Notes: generated by a model from the sequence alone, not told the origin. Shown: positions 52,680 to 62,498, numbered from the stretch's first letter. The stretch is 64,000 bases of DNA from Bradyrhizobium sp. CCBAU 051011 (GCF_009930815.1 NZ_CP022222.1:1406501-1470500), one strand, 5' to 3'. Translations and numbers: made by a program.

Positions 52680-52701
52680 CTGGCTCTAATAAAAGAGCCA
52701 G
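52680..52701. promoter_or_regulatory. Perfect palindrome, candidate MocR operator
   Basis: CTGGCTCT at 52680-52687 and AGAGCCAG at 52694-52701 form an 8-bp inverted repeat around AATAAA. It lies between the divergent DMT transporter (start 52639) and the MocR regulator (start 52727). Its A/T-rich centre could overlap a -10 or -35 region of either promoter, so binding would couple autoregulation with transporter control. Confidence 0.7.
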
Positions 52702-52726
52702 TCTTTGCGATTTGTTGGGGCCAGTT

Positions 52727-54169
52727 ATGGACGAGCTGCTGCCCGGAATGCTGCACCTGGCGCGCGACGGCGGCGAGACGCTGACACGCCAGCTCACCGA
52801 CCAGTTGCGAGGTCTGATCACGGGCGGACACCTTGCGCCCGGCCAGCGCCTGCCGTCGAGCCGGCAGCTTGCGAAATCGCTCGCGCTTTCGCGCAACACC
52901 GTCACGTTTGCGATCGAGCAATTAGCCGCGGAAGGCTATCTCTCGTCTTCCGCCGGACGCCGTCCGATCGTCGTCGAAGGCCTGTCGCTCGATCGCCGCA
53001 AGGCTTTGCCGCGGAGCAATCGCGCCGGCGGCGGGCGGATCGAACTGTCGTCCTGGGCACGCAGCCTGCAAAGAGCGAACTGGCCGCCGGTTCATGACGG
53101 ACGGCCGCGGCCGTTTCAGCCGGGACTGGCTGACGAGCGCGAATTTCCGCACGATGCGTGGAGCTGCTGCCTGCGACGCGCGGCGCGAAATGCACCGCTG
53201 CGCCGCGACCGGCCCATCAACCATCCGCCGCTGCAGGAGGCCCTGCTGAGGCATCTCGTGGTTCATCGCGGGATCAAGGCAACGCCCGGCCAGATCCTGA
53301 TCGTGCCGACCGCGCAAGCCGGCCTGACGCTGGTGGCCAACGCGCTGCTCGAACGGGGCGATCATGCCTGGATCGAAAGTCCAGGCTATGGCGGCGCCAA
53401 CGTCGCATTAGCTGCAGCCGGCGCCACCGTCTCGGCGATACCGCTCGACGCGCAAGGCATGGCCATCGCCGCGCCCGAGGATACGCCGCGACTGATCTTC
53501 GTCACGCCGTCGCACCAGTACCCGACCGGGCGGCTGATGCCGATCGGCCGCCGCCTCGAACTGCTTCGCTACGCCGAGGCTGCCAGTGCCTGCATCATCG
53601 AAGACGATTATGACGGAGAATTTCACTACGAAGCACGCCCGGTGGCCGCACTGCAGGGCCTCGCGCCGTCGCCGCGCGTGTTCTACCTCGGCACCTTTTC
53701 GAAAGCGACCTATGCCGACATCCGCTTCGGCTATGTCGTCGTGCCCGAGGCGCACATCGAAACGTTCGAGCGCGCGCAGCGCCACATGGGAATGCTGACA
53801 TCGATCACCATGCAGGATGCGCTGGCTGAGTTCATCACATCCGGCGCCTATCTCGGCCACATCAGGAGGATGACGCGCCTCTACAAGGGCCGCCGCGACC
53901 GCATGCTGCAGGCGCTGGCCGCCGAGGCCGGCGACCGTCTTGCCATCGAAGTCCCGGCCGGCGGCATGCAATTGCTGGCAAGGTGTCATCCGCACACCGA
54001 CGACCAAAAATTATCGGCGCGGCTAGACGAAGCCGGCGTCGTCAGCCGACCGCTGTCAAGCATGCTGTATCACCGGTCAGGCGAGCAGGGCCTGTTTCTC
54101 GGCTTCGCCGCCTGGAACGAGAAGGAGATCGATCAGGCCGCGCGAATTCTGGGACGGATCGTGCGCTAA
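52727..54169 (+). CDS. MocR-type regulator (GntR HTH plus aminotransferase domain)
   Basis: A 480-residue fusion. Residues about 10-80 are the GntR winged helix (LRGLITGGHLAPGQRLPSSR, QLAKSLALSRNTVTFAIEQL). The rest is a fold-type I aminotransferase-like domain with RPFQPGLADEREFP, SPGYGGANVALAAAG, IEDDYDGEFHYEARP and the PLP lysine in LGTFSKATYADIRFGYVV. MocR proteins sense PLP or amino-acid/PLP adducts and regulate pyridoxine, GABA, taurine or transport genes. Start 52727 (MDELLPGML) gives the family length; the open frame extends to 52664 through the palindrome. Confidence 0.92.
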   Translation: MDELLPGMLHLARDGGETLTRQLTDQLRGLITGGHLAPGQRLPSSRQLAKSLALSRNTVTFAIEQLAAEGYLSSSAGRRPIVVEGLSLDRRKALPRSNRAGGGRIELSSWARSLQRANWPPVHDGRPRPFQPGLADEREFPHDAWSCCLRRAARNAPLRRDRPINHPPLQEALLRHLVVHRGIKATPGQILIVPTAQAGLTLVANALLERGDHAWIESPGYGGANVALAAAGATVSAIPLDAQGMAIAAPEDTPRLIFVTPSHQYPTGRLMPIGRRLELLRYAEAASACIIEDDYDGEFHYEARPVAALQGLAPSPRVFYLGTFSKATYADIRFGYVVVPEAHIETFERAQRHMGMLTSITMQDALAEFITSGAYLGHIRRMTRLYKGRRDRMLQALAAEAGDRLAIEVPAGGMQLLARCHPHTDDQKLSARLDEAGVVSRPLSSMLYHRSGEQGLFLGFAAWNEKEIDQAARILGRIVR

Positions 54170-54197
54170 GGACGACCGACGGCAGTTCGCCCGCGAA

Positions 54198-56528
54198 CTA
54201 GCCCGCCGCGCGCCGGGGCATCGCATCCGAGGCGATTTCGGCAGACGTGGGCACCTGCATCAGAATGGTCTGGCCGCCTGGCGCGATTTCGATGCCACGT
54301 TCCTGGAAGCGCCGCTTCATGCGGCGGTTGAATTCGCGCTGCACCGGCCAGCGGCCGGCGTCGGTACAGCGAATCTGGCCGACGATCGAGGCCATCGAGC
54401 CGTCGACCTTGTCGACGCCCCACAATTCGAGATCGCCGCGGATCAAATGGCGGTATTCAGGCTCATTGCGCATTTCGGCGACGATGTCCTTGAGGATCTC
54501 GCCGGCGCGGTCGGTGTCTTCCTTGTAGGACACGTTGACGCTGACCGCCGCATTGCCGGCGCCGCGGCTTGAATTGGTGATCGTCGTCACCGCGCTGAAG
54601 GGCACGATATGCACCGAGCCGTCGCCGGCGCGCAGACGCAGGGTGCGGATCGAAACGTTCTCCACCACCCCCGACAGGCCCGAGAGCGTGACGTTGTCGC
54701 CGACCTGCACGGTGTTCTCGAGCAGCAAAAACAGTCCGGTGATTAGATCCTGCACCAGTTTCTGCGAGCCGAAGCCTATGGCGATGCCGACGATGCCGGC
54801 GCCGGCGAGCAACGGCGCGACATTGACGCCGATTTCGCTGAGCGCAGTCAGGCCGACCACGGTAACGATCAGGCATAACAGCGCCGTTCGCAGCATCGGC
54901 TGGAAGGTGCGCAAGCGCGCCGCGCGCACGTAATGGCCGTCGCGCGACAGCGCACTGATCTTGCGATCCATCAGCGCATTGCTGATCTCCCAGATCGCCG
55001 CCGCTGCAAGGGCAGCGATGCCGATCGTCACCACCGCCGACAACAGCCGGCTGCCGATCTGGCCGCCATAGAACCAGACGATGGCGTCGACGCCCCAGAC
55101 TTCCAGCAGGGCTACGAGGCCGATGAAGGCAATCGCCGCCGAAATAATATTACGCAACAAAGGCAGATAGCGGTTGGCGCGGGTCTCCAGGCCCGGGAAG
55201 CGATGCAGCAGATCGGGGCTGATGCGAAAACCGCGATCGATCAGGCTCAGCACCAGCATGGTGGCGAGACGCACGATCAGCGCGACCGCAATGGTGCCGA
55301 CGAAATACTGCAACAGCAGCGCATAGCCGTTGCGGATATTGAGCGCCCACACCGCCCACAAAGCGAGGTCGAGCGCGATCGCAAGATAGTGCCACAGGCC
55401 GGCGACGCGGTTACGCACCCTCGCCGCGGCGCCCTCGCGCCCCGCCGGCGCACGAATGGCGTCCGCGACAGGCCGCCGGCATTGCAGGATAATGACGACG
55501 ATAAAGAGATGCACGACCAGCATCACCAGGCGCAGCAGCGCGGCGTAGCCGGCGCGGTGCAAGCCCAGCAGCAGTGCCACATTGGCGAATGCGATGCCGG
55601 AGACGCCGACGGCGACAATGCGTCGTGCCCAGATCTCGATATAGACGGCGGTCTCGGCGCGAACGCGAAACAGGCCGAACGGTCCGGCCAGTCCCCCCAC
55701 CACACAAATCAGCACACGCGACAGCGCATAGGCATTGACCACCGCAAGGATCACCAGGCGAGGGGTCGGGAGATCGCCGATCTCCGTGCCCAGGAGCATC
55801 GTGGCGATGCCGAGAAAGACGAGCACCGGCAGCAGTTCGAGCAGAAGACGCCCCAGCACGAAGGGCAGCCTGACCAGCGACTGCCAGGCGCGCGCCAGGC
55901 CGAGACGCCGCCGCTGCAGCTCGGGCGCGGCAGTGACGTCGGCTACGGACGAAGGCGGATCGGCGACCGCCAGCGTCTGCGCCGGCGCCCGCGCCGCTTG
56001 CGGCAGCCGCGCTTCCAGAAGCGCCACCGGCCGCTTGATCAGGCGGAAAGCCAGCCATTCGGCGGCGAAGGCGCAGAGGAAAACCAGCGCCAGCTTCCAC
56101 GCGATATCGAACAATTGATGATAGGCTGACGGATCTTGGGCGGTGCGCAGGAACCACCAGTAGAACGCGCGATAGTGCGTCAGCGTGCGCGCGATGTCGG
56201 CGACCTCGCGCGAGATCTCGCGAACCTGTTCGGACACCATCAGCAGGAGCTGCGCGCCAAGACTGTCCGCCTCCAGCGGAACGGCGGATTTGTTTTCGGG
56301 CGCGGCTTGCTGCTGCGGGGCATTGGCGACCGCGCGCAGTGTCTCGATCATCTCGGCGCGCTTCTTGTCGTCGGAAAGCGTTTCGAGCGCCCGCTTCGCC
56401 TGCTCAGGCGTCAGGGCGCCGGCTTTGTCAGCGACGGAGGAAGCCGGCGGAGCCGCGGGCTGAGCGAAGGCCGGGAGTGAAAGCAGCGCGCAGACGAGGA
56501 GGATCGACGGCAGGAGCTTGTGCGACAC
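54198..56528 (-). CDS. MscS-family mechanosensitive channel, large
   Basis: A 776-residue channel. The start is GTG 56528 (VSHKLLPSILLVCALLSLPA), with AAAGAGGT directly upstream and a signal peptide ending AFAQP; the open frame to 56666 has no such support. An N-terminal periplasmic part is followed by about ten transmembrane helices (residues about 140-560). The MscS core has NVAPLLAGAGIVGIAIGFGS, QKLVQDLITGLFLLLENTVQ, VGDNVTLSGLSGVVENVSIR and the cytoplasmic vestibule domain. Longer MscS relatives protect against hypo-osmotic shock. The 3' end meets the convergent MocR gene; AGTTCG-CCCG-CGAACT at about 54184-54199 forms a small hairpin there. Confidence 0.9.
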   Translation of the reverse strand: MSHKLLPSILLVCALLSLPAFAQPAAPPASSVADKAGALTPEQAKRALETLSDDKKRAEMIETLRAVANAPQQQAAPENKSAVPLEADSLGAQLLLMVSEQVREISREVADIARTLTHYRAFYWWFLRTAQDPSAYHQLFDIAWKLALVFLCAFAAEWLAFRLIKRPVALLEARLPQAARAPAQTLAVADPPSSVADVTAAPELQRRRLGLARAWQSLVRLPFVLGRLLLELLPVLVFLGIATMLLGTEIGDLPTPRLVILAVVNAYALSRVLICVVGGLAGPFGLFRVRAETAVYIEIWARRIVAVGVSGIAFANVALLLGLHRAGYAALLRLVMLVVHLFIVVIILQCRRPVADAIRAPAGREGAAARVRNRVAGLWHYLAIALDLALWAVWALNIRNGYALLLQYFVGTIAVALIVRLATMLVLSLIDRGFRISPDLLHRFPGLETRANRYLPLLRNIISAAIAFIGLVALLEVWGVDAIVWFYGGQIGSRLLSAVVTIGIAALAAAAIWEISNALMDRKISALSRDGHYVRAARLRTFQPMLRTALLCLIVTVVGLTALSEIGVNVAPLLAGAGIVGIAIGFGSQKLVQDLITGLFLLLENTVQVGDNVTLSGLSGVVENVSIRTLRLRAGDGSVHIVPFSAVTTITNSSRGAGNAAVSVNVSYKEDTDRAGEILKDIVAEMRNEPEYRHLIRGDLELWGVDKVDGSMASIVGQIRCTDAGRWPVQREFNRRMKRRFQERGIEIAPGGQTILMQVPTSAEIASDAMPRRAAG

Positions 56529-56742
56529 GAAGACCTCTTTGAAAAAAATGCGCCCGACGGCGAAACCGGAACGGCCTCGCCTTCGCGCTTGCGTCATGTC
56601 GGATCGCCCGTTTTCGCCGTGATCTTGTGTCGGAAGTTTGCCACTGCGGCGGTTTTCTCTTGGCATTTATTCTTGGTATCGCGCTTGATCGCCAGAGTTC
56701 CGCAATTGCTGCGAATTGATTGAAAGGCGCGAGCCTCTCGCC

Positions 56743-57723
56743 CTAGCCAAGCCGCACGTGGGCCGCAGCTTCGCGATACTCCGCGACCGTGCGAGCGATC
56801 ATCTCGTCGGCAGAGAGCAGTTCGCCCACGCCCGACACGGAATGCCCTGCGCTCCAGATGTCCTTCCAGCGCTTCGGGCGATTTTCGCGCGCGCCGATAT
56901 CGATGTCCTTGCCGATATCGATCGCGCCACGCTGCGGCAGATCATCGGGATCGAGGCCGGCCGCCTCGATCGACGGGCGCAGCATGTTGGTCTGCAATCC
57001 CGTGAACGCCGTGGTCAGCAGCACGTCGTCGGCGCTGCAGGTGACGAGCATGTGCTTGTATCTCTCATCCGCCATGCTCTCGCGGGTGGCGATGAACTTG
57101 GTGCCCATATAGGCAAGGTCGCAACCGAGCGCCTCGGCGGCGCGCAGGGCGTGGCCATCGGCGATGCCGCCTGCCAGCACCAGCGGTCCATCGAAGAAGG
57201 CGCGCACCGCGCGTACGAACACGAAGGGATTGAGCCAGCCGGTCTGCCCGCCGGCACCTGCCGTCAGCAGCACCAGTCCGTCCGCGCCGGCGGCGACCGC
57301 GCGCTCGGCGTGACGGATGGAGGCGACATCGGCCAACACCAGCGCGCCGGCCTCATGCAGCGGCTTGATTACCGGCGCCGGTGAGCCGACCGAGGTGATC
57401 ACTATTTCGGGCCGGTGCCGCAGCAGCACCTGAAGATCCTGCTCCAGCCGCGCATTGGAGCGGTGCACGATCAAATTCGCACAGACCGGCGCGGCTGGCT
57501 TGCCGCTGGCATCCGCATGCGTCTTCAGCCGGCCATCGATATCCGTCAGCCATTCATCGAGCTGTTCGGGGCTGCGGCAGTTCACCGTCGGAAACGCACC
57601 AATCACGCCGTTGCGGCAGGCGGCTACCACCAGCTCGACACCAGAGACGAGAAACATCGGCGCCGCGATCAGCGGCAGGCTGAGGCGGTCGCGAAAGCGC
57701 GAAAGCAAATCGGCGGATGGCAA
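56743..57723 (-). CDS. Nitronate monooxygenase (2-nitropropane-dioxygenase type)
   Basis: An FMN-dependent TIM-barrel enzyme of about 326 residues. Family blocks are LPLIAAPMFLVSGVELVVAA, GVIGAFPT, CANLIVHRSNARLEQDLQVL, DVASIRHAERAVAAGADGLV, AGAGGQTG and LAGGIADGHALRAAEALGCD (FMN-phosphate loop), then LAYMGTKFIATRESMAD. The start is most likely TTG 57723 (read LPSADLLSRFRDRL), with GGAAGAA upstream; longer frames to 57864 run into the divergent ligase gene and look unlike the family. It oxidises nitronates and possibly propionate 3-nitronate. Divergent from an acyl-CoA synthetase across 99 bp. Confidence 0.88.
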   Translation of the reverse strand: MPSADLLSRFRDRLSLPLIAAPMFLVSGVELVVAACRNGVIGAFPTVNCRSPEQLDEWLTDIDGRLKTHADASGKPAAPVCANLIVHRSNARLEQDLQVLLRHRPEIVITSVGSPAPVIKPLHEAGALVLADVASIRHAERAVAAGADGLVLLTAGAGGQTGWLNPFVFVRAVRAFFDGPLVLAGGIADGHALRAAEALGCDLAYMGTKFIATRESMADERYKHMLVTCSADDVLLTTAFTGLQTNMLRPSIEAAGLDPDDLPQRGAIDIGKDIDIGARENRPKRWKDIWSAGHSVSGVGELLSADEMIARTVAEYREAAAHVRLG

Positions 57724-57822
57724 GGCGTTTCTTCCCGGCTTGAGCAGCGCATCTGTTGTGCTAGCGTTGCCGCCAACATTGGCACGGCAAAAGCCAAAGA
57801 CAAAGCAGCGGGAGGAATAAAG

Positions 57823-59385
57823 ATGGGCAATCCGCTCTATGCGTTTCCGGCGGCGTGCGAGCAAACTTTGCGGGCGCTGGCGCGCTACCCCGAGCGGACC
57901 GCGTTCGCCTGGCCGGGCGGATCGATGACCTATCGCGGCGCGACCGGCATGATCGGGCGCATGCAGGCCGTGTTCATGCAGCTAGGCTTTGCGCCGGGCA
58001 CCCGCGTCGCCTTTCTCACCGCCAACCGCGCCGACATCTGGTGCGCCGGCTGCGCCGCGCAGTTGTCGCGATTCGCAATCACCTGGCTGCATCCGCTGGG
58101 CTCGCTGGACGACCAGCTGTTTCAACTGGAAGATTCCGAGGCGCAGATGCTGGTGGTGGATGGCATAACGTTCCGCGATCGCGGCGGCGAGCTCGCCGCC
58201 AGGGCGTCGGGCCTGAAGACCGTCTTCACGCTCGGCCCTGCAAGCTATGGCACCGACCTCTTGCAGGCGATCGAGGCCGCCGGCAGCGCCACGGCGCAGA
58301 GTTTTGCCCGTACCGACGATATCGCGACCCTCAACTATACCGGCGGCACCACCGGCAAATCCAAGGGCGCGCTGCGCTATCATCGCGAGTACGGCGGTTG
58401 GGCCAATGCGATCCTCGCCGATTTCGAAATCCCTGATACTCCGCGCTATCTCACTGTCGCGCCGATCAGCCACGTCGCGGGCACAAAGGTGCTACCGACG
58501 CTGATGCGCGGTGGCACTGTGCACATGCTGAAAGGCTTCGATCCCGAGGCGGTGTTCAAGACCATCGAGCGCGAGAAGATCAATTTCACGCTGTTCGTGC
58601 CGACGATGATCTACGTCATGCTGGATCATCCCGCGCTCGACAGGACCGACCTCTCCTCGCTCGAACTGCTGCTGTATGGCGCGTCTGCGATGTCGCCGAG
58701 CCGGCTGGTCGAGGGCATCGAGCGGATCGGGCCGGTGTTCTCGCAGCTCTACGGCCAGACCGAATGCTATCCGGTGTCGGTGCTGCGCAGAAAAGACCAC
58801 GATCCCAGGACGCCGGAGTTATTCCTGTCCTGCGGATTCCCGATCGCAGCGTGCCAGGTGAAGATCCTCGACCATGACGATCAGGAAGTCCCCACCGGCG
58901 AAGCCGGCGAGATCTGCGTGCGCGGCACGCATGTGATGGCCGAATATTGGAAGCGGCCGGAGACGACCGCGGAAACGCTGAAGAACGGCTGGTTGCACAC
59001 CGGCGATATCGCGCGCGTCGATGAACGCGGCTACATGTTCATCCTCGACCGCAAGAAGGACATGATCGTCTCCGGCGGCTTCAACATCTTTCCGCGCGAA
59101 GTCGAGGATGTGCTGTCGCAGCACGCCGACGTCGCCATGGTCGCCGTCGTCGGCGTGCCGGACGACAAATGGGGCGAGGCCGTCACCGCCGTGATCGTCG
59201 CCCGCGAGGGCACGCGGCCGAATGCGGACGAGTTGATCAACCTCGTCAAGGCGAAGAAAGGCCCGGCGCACGCGCCCAAACACATCAAGTTCGTTAGCGA
59301 GCTGCCGATGACCGGCGTCGGCAAGGTCGACAAGAAGGTGCTGAAGGCCAGCTTCTGGACCGGCCGCGAGCGGATAGTGGGATAG
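57823..59385 (+). CDS. Acyl-CoA synthetase (AMP-binding, fatty-acid type)
   Basis: A 520-residue ligase starting MGNPLYAFPAACEQTL, with GGGAGG upstream; the open frame to 57415 lies in the divergent gene and is rejected. Motifs are TLNYTGGTTGKSKGALRYH (A3), QLYGQTECYPVSVLRRKDHD (A5), GWLHTGDIARVDERGYMFI (A7) and DRKKDMIVSGGFNIFPREVE (A8), ending with GVGKVDKKVL (catalytic Lys). This matches medium- or long-chain acyl-CoA synthetases of degradative type. It would make acyl-CoA from an unidentified acid. The divergent nitronate monooxygenase may share its control region. Confidence 0.92.
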   Translation: MGNPLYAFPAACEQTLRALARYPERTAFAWPGGSMTYRGATGMIGRMQAVFMQLGFAPGTRVAFLTANRADIWCAGCAAQLSRFAITWLHPLGSLDDQLFQLEDSEAQMLVVDGITFRDRGGELAARASGLKTVFTLGPASYGTDLLQAIEAAGSATAQSFARTDDIATLNYTGGTTGKSKGALRYHREYGGWANAILADFEIPDTPRYLTVAPISHVAGTKVLPTLMRGGTVHMLKGFDPEAVFKTIEREKINFTLFVPTMIYVMLDHPALDRTDLSSLELLLYGASAMSPSRLVEGIERIGPVFSQLYGQTECYPVSVLRRKDHDPRTPELFLSCGFPIAACQVKILDHDDQEVPTGEAGEICVRGTHVMAEYWKRPETTAETLKNGWLHTGDIARVDERGYMFILDRKKDMIVSGGFNIFPREVEDVLSQHADVAMVAVVGVPDDKWGEAVTAVIVAREGTRPNADELINLVKAKKGPAHAPKHIKFVSELPMTGVGKVDKKVLKASFWTGRERIVG

Positions 59386-59407
59386 CGGTCGCTCAGCGAA
59401 GCGATCG

Positions 59408-59458
59408 TGTCCCGGACGCGGTGCAGCGTTCTTCACGCTGCTCCGCAGAGCCGGGACC
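59408..59458. repeat. Palindromic interspersed repeat, rhizobial type
   Basis: GTCCCGG at 59409-59415 pairs with CCGGGAC at 59451-59457, and GCAGCG at 59423-59428 with CGCTGC at 59436-59441; the centre is TTCTTCA. This GTGTCCCGGACGCGGTGCAGC-type element is one I recognise as repeated across Bradyrhizobium genomes. It lies between the acyl-CoA synthetase and the minE end and may act as a terminator. Confidence 0.75.
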
Positions 59459-59521
59459 TATAGTTGCAGCGTACCGTGGTGCTGGGCCCCGGATCACCGG
59501 CGCACCACGTCGCGTTGACGT

Positions 59522-59818
59522 TCAGCCGGCCATGCGCCTTTCAGCAATCGCTTTCGACTTGTCGAAATTGTTTGGCACTTCGATGTCGACTTCCAGCGTC
59601 GAGACGGTCTTGCCCCGCTCCAGCTTGACGAGCACCTTGTCCGGATCGAGCGCCACGTGCTTCGACACGACGGCGAGAATTTCCTCACGCAGCGTAACCA
59701 GAAGGTCCGACTGGCCGAGCAGCCCTCGTTCGTGCGCCAGCAAGATCTGCAACCGCTCCCGCGCAACCGGGGCAGTTGCTTCGCGGCCGCCGAACAGCCG
59801 CAGCAGCCTCATGCTCAT
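59522..59818 (-). CDS. minE: Cell division topological specificity factor MinE
   Basis: A 98-residue protein. [15 protein letters not shown] and [20 protein letters not shown] are the MinD-interacting and dimerisation parts of MinE. It displaces MinCD from mid-cell by stimulating MinD ATPase, so the Z-ring forms there. Its ATG overlaps the minD stop as ATGA; an internal ATG at 59812 (MRLLRLFGG) is an alternative start. Last gene of minCDE. Confidence 0.95.
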   Translation of the reverse strand: MSMRLLRLFGGREATAPVARERLQILLAHERGLLGQSDLLVTLREEILAVVSKHVALDPDKVLVKLERGKTVSTLEVDIEVPNNFDKSKAIAERRMAG

Positions 59819-60630
59819 GCAGCCCTCCGTCCCAGCAGCCGATCCATGAAGCCCTTGCGTTCGACGGGCACGACCATGGCGACCTGCTCGCCCATCAGGC
59901 GGCGTGAGGCATCGATATAGGCGCGGGCCGGCGCGCTGTCCGCGTTGTTGAGCGTCACCGGTGTGCCGACGTTGGACGCCTTCAGGACGTCCTGGCTCTC
60001 GGGGATGATGCCGAGCAAGGGCGTCGCAAGGATTTCCAGGATGTCGTCGATATTGAGCATCTCGCCGCGCGCGGCGCGCGCCGGGTCATAGCGGGTGATC
60101 AGCACGTGCTTCTCCACCCGCTCGCCGCGCTCCGCCCTCACCGTTTTCGAATCGAGCATGCCGATGATGCGGTCGGAATCGCGCACCGAGGAAACCTCGG
60201 GATTGGTGACGATGACGGCTTCGTCGGCATAGCGCATGGCGAGCGTCGCGCCGCGCTCGATGCCGGCCGGGCTGTCGCACAGGATCCAGTCGAACCGGCT
60301 CTTGAGCTCTCCGATGACGCGGCCGACGCCCTCGTCGGTCAGCGCGTCCTTGTCGCGGGTCTGGGAAGCCGGCAGCAGCCAGAGATTTTCCAGCCGCTTG
60401 TCGCGGATCAAGGCCTGCGGCAGCTTGGCAACGCCCTGCACCACGTTGATGAGGTCGAACACCACGCGGCGCTCGGCGCCCATCACCAGATCGAGGTTGC
60501 GCAGGCCGACGTCGAAATCCACCACCACGACGCTTTGTCCGCCTTGCGCAAGCGCCGCGCCGAGCGCGGCGGTCGAGGTGGTTTTTCCAACGCCTCCCTT
60601 GCCTGAGGTAACGACCAGGACCTTGGCCAT
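59815..60630 (-). CDS. minD: Septum-site-determining ATPase MinD
   Basis: A 271-residue deviant-Walker ATPase. The Walker A motif [16 protein letters not shown] sits at residues 9-24, and [16 protein letters not shown] is the switch region. [12 protein letters not shown] is the Walker-B-like loop. The C-terminal amphipathic helix [12 protein letters not shown] binds the membrane. MinD recruits MinC and is released by MinE. Located 21 bp downstream of minC. Confidence 0.96.
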   Translation of the reverse strand: MAKVLVVTSGKGGVGKTTSTAALGAALAQGGQSVVVVDFDVGLRNLDLVMGAERRVVFDLINVVQGVAKLPQALIRDKRLENLWLLPASQTRDKDALTDEGVGRVIGELKSRFDWILCDSPAGIERGATLAMRYADEAVIVTNPEVSSVRDSDRIIGMLDSKTVRAERGERVEKHVLITRYDPARAARGEMLNIDDILEILATPLLGIIPESQDVLKASNVGTPVTLNNADSAPARAYIDASRRLMGEQVAMVVPVERKGFMDRLLGRRAA

Positions 60631-60651
60631 ACTTGATCTCCTTAGAGCCGG

Positions 60652-61350
60652 TTAATTCAGCGGGGTAATTTTCATGGTGTCGCCTTCCAGCCAGGCCTGC
60701 GCCGGGCGGTTGCGAAGCGAGTCGTCGATTTCTTCTGCAGTCTGGTAGTAGCCGTCGATGGCCAGCAGCTCGGCTTCGATCCTCTGGCAGTAGATCCGCG
60801 CGTTGGAATTGCCGTTGACGCCCGCCATCGCGCGACCGCGGAGCGTACCGTAGACGTGGATCGATCCGCCGGCGACGATCTCGGCGCCCGACCCGACCGA
60901 ACCCAACACCGTTACGTCGCCCTCCATGAAGACAATGGACTGGCCGGAGCGCACCGGGGTTTCGAGCAAGAGCGAGGTCGGCTTCGGCTTCTCGGGCTCC
61001 GACTTCTGCGCCGGCTCGTTTCGCGTGATCACGCAGGCGCGGCCGCCGGTCAGCAAGGGCGGCATGTTCGCTGCCAGCCGCTCTTCCTCCACGCCCTCGA
61101 TGCCGAGAACACGGATGTTGCGCTCGCCGAGGCTGCCGAGCAGATGGCCGATGGCGGCGCTACTGAGATCGACGGCGGAGAGATCGAGCACGATCGGCTT
61201 GCCGACGAAGTAGCCGGGCGAGCGCGCCAGCGTGGCGTCGATCTCGGCGAGCCATTCCACGATCGGCACGACGGGGCTGAATACGAAAGCGACATACGAA
61301 CGGCCGCGCAGCCGGACCAGTTGACGCGTGGTATCCGCTCGGACGTCCAT
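60652..61350 (-). CDS. minC: Septum-site-determining protein MinC
   Basis: A 232-residue inhibitor of FtsZ assembly. The N-terminal domain includes RGRSYVAFVFSPVVPIVEWL and PIVLDLSAVDLSSAAIGHLL. The C-terminal beta-helix has VRSGQSIVFMEGDVTVLGSV, GAEIVAGGSIHVYGTLRGR, then AGVNGNSNARIYCQRIEAEL, the part that binds MinD and blocks polar Z-rings. First gene of minCDE; its promoter is in the next intergenic stretch. Confidence 0.95.
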   Translation of the reverse strand: MDVRADTTRQLVRLRGRSYVAFVFSPVVPIVEWLAEIDATLARSPGYFVGKPIVLDLSAVDLSSAAIGHLLGSLGERNIRVLGIEGVEEERLAANMPPLLTGGRACVITRNEPAQKSEPEKPKPTSLLLETPVRSGQSIVFMEGDVTVLGSVGSGAEIVAGGSIHVYGTLRGRAMAGVNGNSNARIYCQRIEAELLAIDGYYQTAEEIDDSLRNRPAQAWLEGDTMKITPLN

Positions 61351-61955
61351 GTGTTCGACTCGCCTTTCTTAGTGAATGGTTAAGAATGCGGCGAACTTGG
61401 TTAACGAGTAATTAATGCGAAAACCCGCGCTGCGCGCAGAAAACGGCGAAACGATCGACGAATCCGGCGCATTTGTGGCCGGTTCTTGCTTCCGGACACG
61501 CGGGGCCGATGCCAAAAGCCTTTGAAAACAGGGGTCCTGTGAGTTGTAGTTAACGGGAGCTCAACTTACTTTCGTCACGTTTCCGACCTAAATTAGTCCT
61601 CGCGCGGTTCCAACAAACTTAAACAAACTTACGTGTGGTGGCGGAATCTTGGTATCCGGCAGTTCCATTCCGTCGGGCAGACGGACATTTGCCGGCAGGG
61701 GACGAGGCTGTGGAAGCCGTGAGCAGGGTGTGGCCGCGAGACGTGATCTCGCAGACAAGTGGCGTCGAACAGAAGGACGACGCCTCGCACCCTGATTCCG
61801 ATCTTCCAACCGAGCTCGGGAGCGGACAGGAAGCGGGCGTGGATGATCCCGCGCGCCTCTTCCGTGACCTGGAACTCCTGTCCGACACGTCCAACGCCGT
61901 TTCGCCGGGGGACAATCCGCCGGGTCACCCGCCAAGCGTCATGAGGAGTGAGCGT
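61351..61955. other. Divergent intergenic region between minC and a membrane-protein gene
   Basis: About 600 bp once the downstream start is placed at 61956. The forward open frame from 61635 covers half of it but has no ribosome-binding site and a composition unlike the following gene. The stretch at about 61550-61630 is A/T-rich and the best place for promoters. I see no terminator or repeat. Confidence 0.45.
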
Positions 61956-62498
61956 ATGAGTAGTGTGAGTGAGCAGGACCACATCAATCCCCGCGATCCC
62001 CTGTACTACGCACCGCGCTCGCTACGTGAGCGGTCGGCGGCGCGCGCGGCAAACCCCGATACACCGTTCTCTCCGGCGTCGTTCGATACCCAGCTCGAGA
62101 GCGCCGTATCCGATGCGCTGCGCCACCCCCTCGATCCCGAGATCATGCGCGAACCCGGCCTTGAATCGAAGAAGGCATTGTGGAGCGTTGCGGCACGCTT
62201 CGCTGGCGCCATCGGCGTCGCAGCGCTCGTGGCGCTGTTCTTCGTCGGCGCCGTGCCGGGATCGCGGCAAAGCGACGGTGAGCCGTCGACGTCCACCGGC
62301 ATCGTACAGTCGATCAAGGCTGCCCTGTTCCAGTCAGGCGAGACCTCGCCAAAACCTGCGATCAGCGAATTCCAGGCCCTTCTAGCCTCCACGCCGCCGA
62401 GCGCTCCGGCATCGTCGGATCAGCCGCAATTGCTCAAGCAGTTCATGCAGTGGCGTGAACAGCCGGACCAGGCCACGCCACAACGCACCACCCCATGA
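61956..62498 (+). CDS. Single-pass membrane protein of unknown function
   Basis: A 180-residue protein from ATG 61956 (MSSVSEQDHINPRDPLYYAP), chosen because GAGGAG lies about seven bases upstream; the frame is open back to 61635 but the N-terminal part looks non-coding. One transmembrane helix (FAGAIGVAALVALFFVGAV) is preceded by a Ser/Arg/Pro-rich cytoplasmic region and followed by a periplasmic tail with ISEFQALLAS and QPQLLKQFMQWREQ. I recall conserved rhizobial homologues next to the downstream binding-protein gene. No function known. Confidence 0.75.
   Translation: MSSVSEQDHINPRDPLYYAPRSLRERSAARAANPDTPFSPASFDTQLESAVSDALRHPLDPEIMREPGLESKKALWSVAARFAGAIGVAALVALFFVGAVPGSRQSDGEPSTSTGIVQSIKAALFQSGETSPKPAISEFQALLASTPPSAPASSDQPQLLKQFMQWREQPDQATPQRTTP

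Noticed and set aside
54933..56129. Forward open frame of 398 codons opposite the MscS-type gene
   Set aside because: The reverse strand encodes a clear channel with transmembrane helices and MscS core; the forward frame is Arg/Gln-rich without motifs.
61635..61955. N-terminal 107-residue extension of the membrane-protein gene
   Set aside because: A GAGGAG site is placed for ATG 61956, and the extension has no supporting ribosome-binding site or domain.
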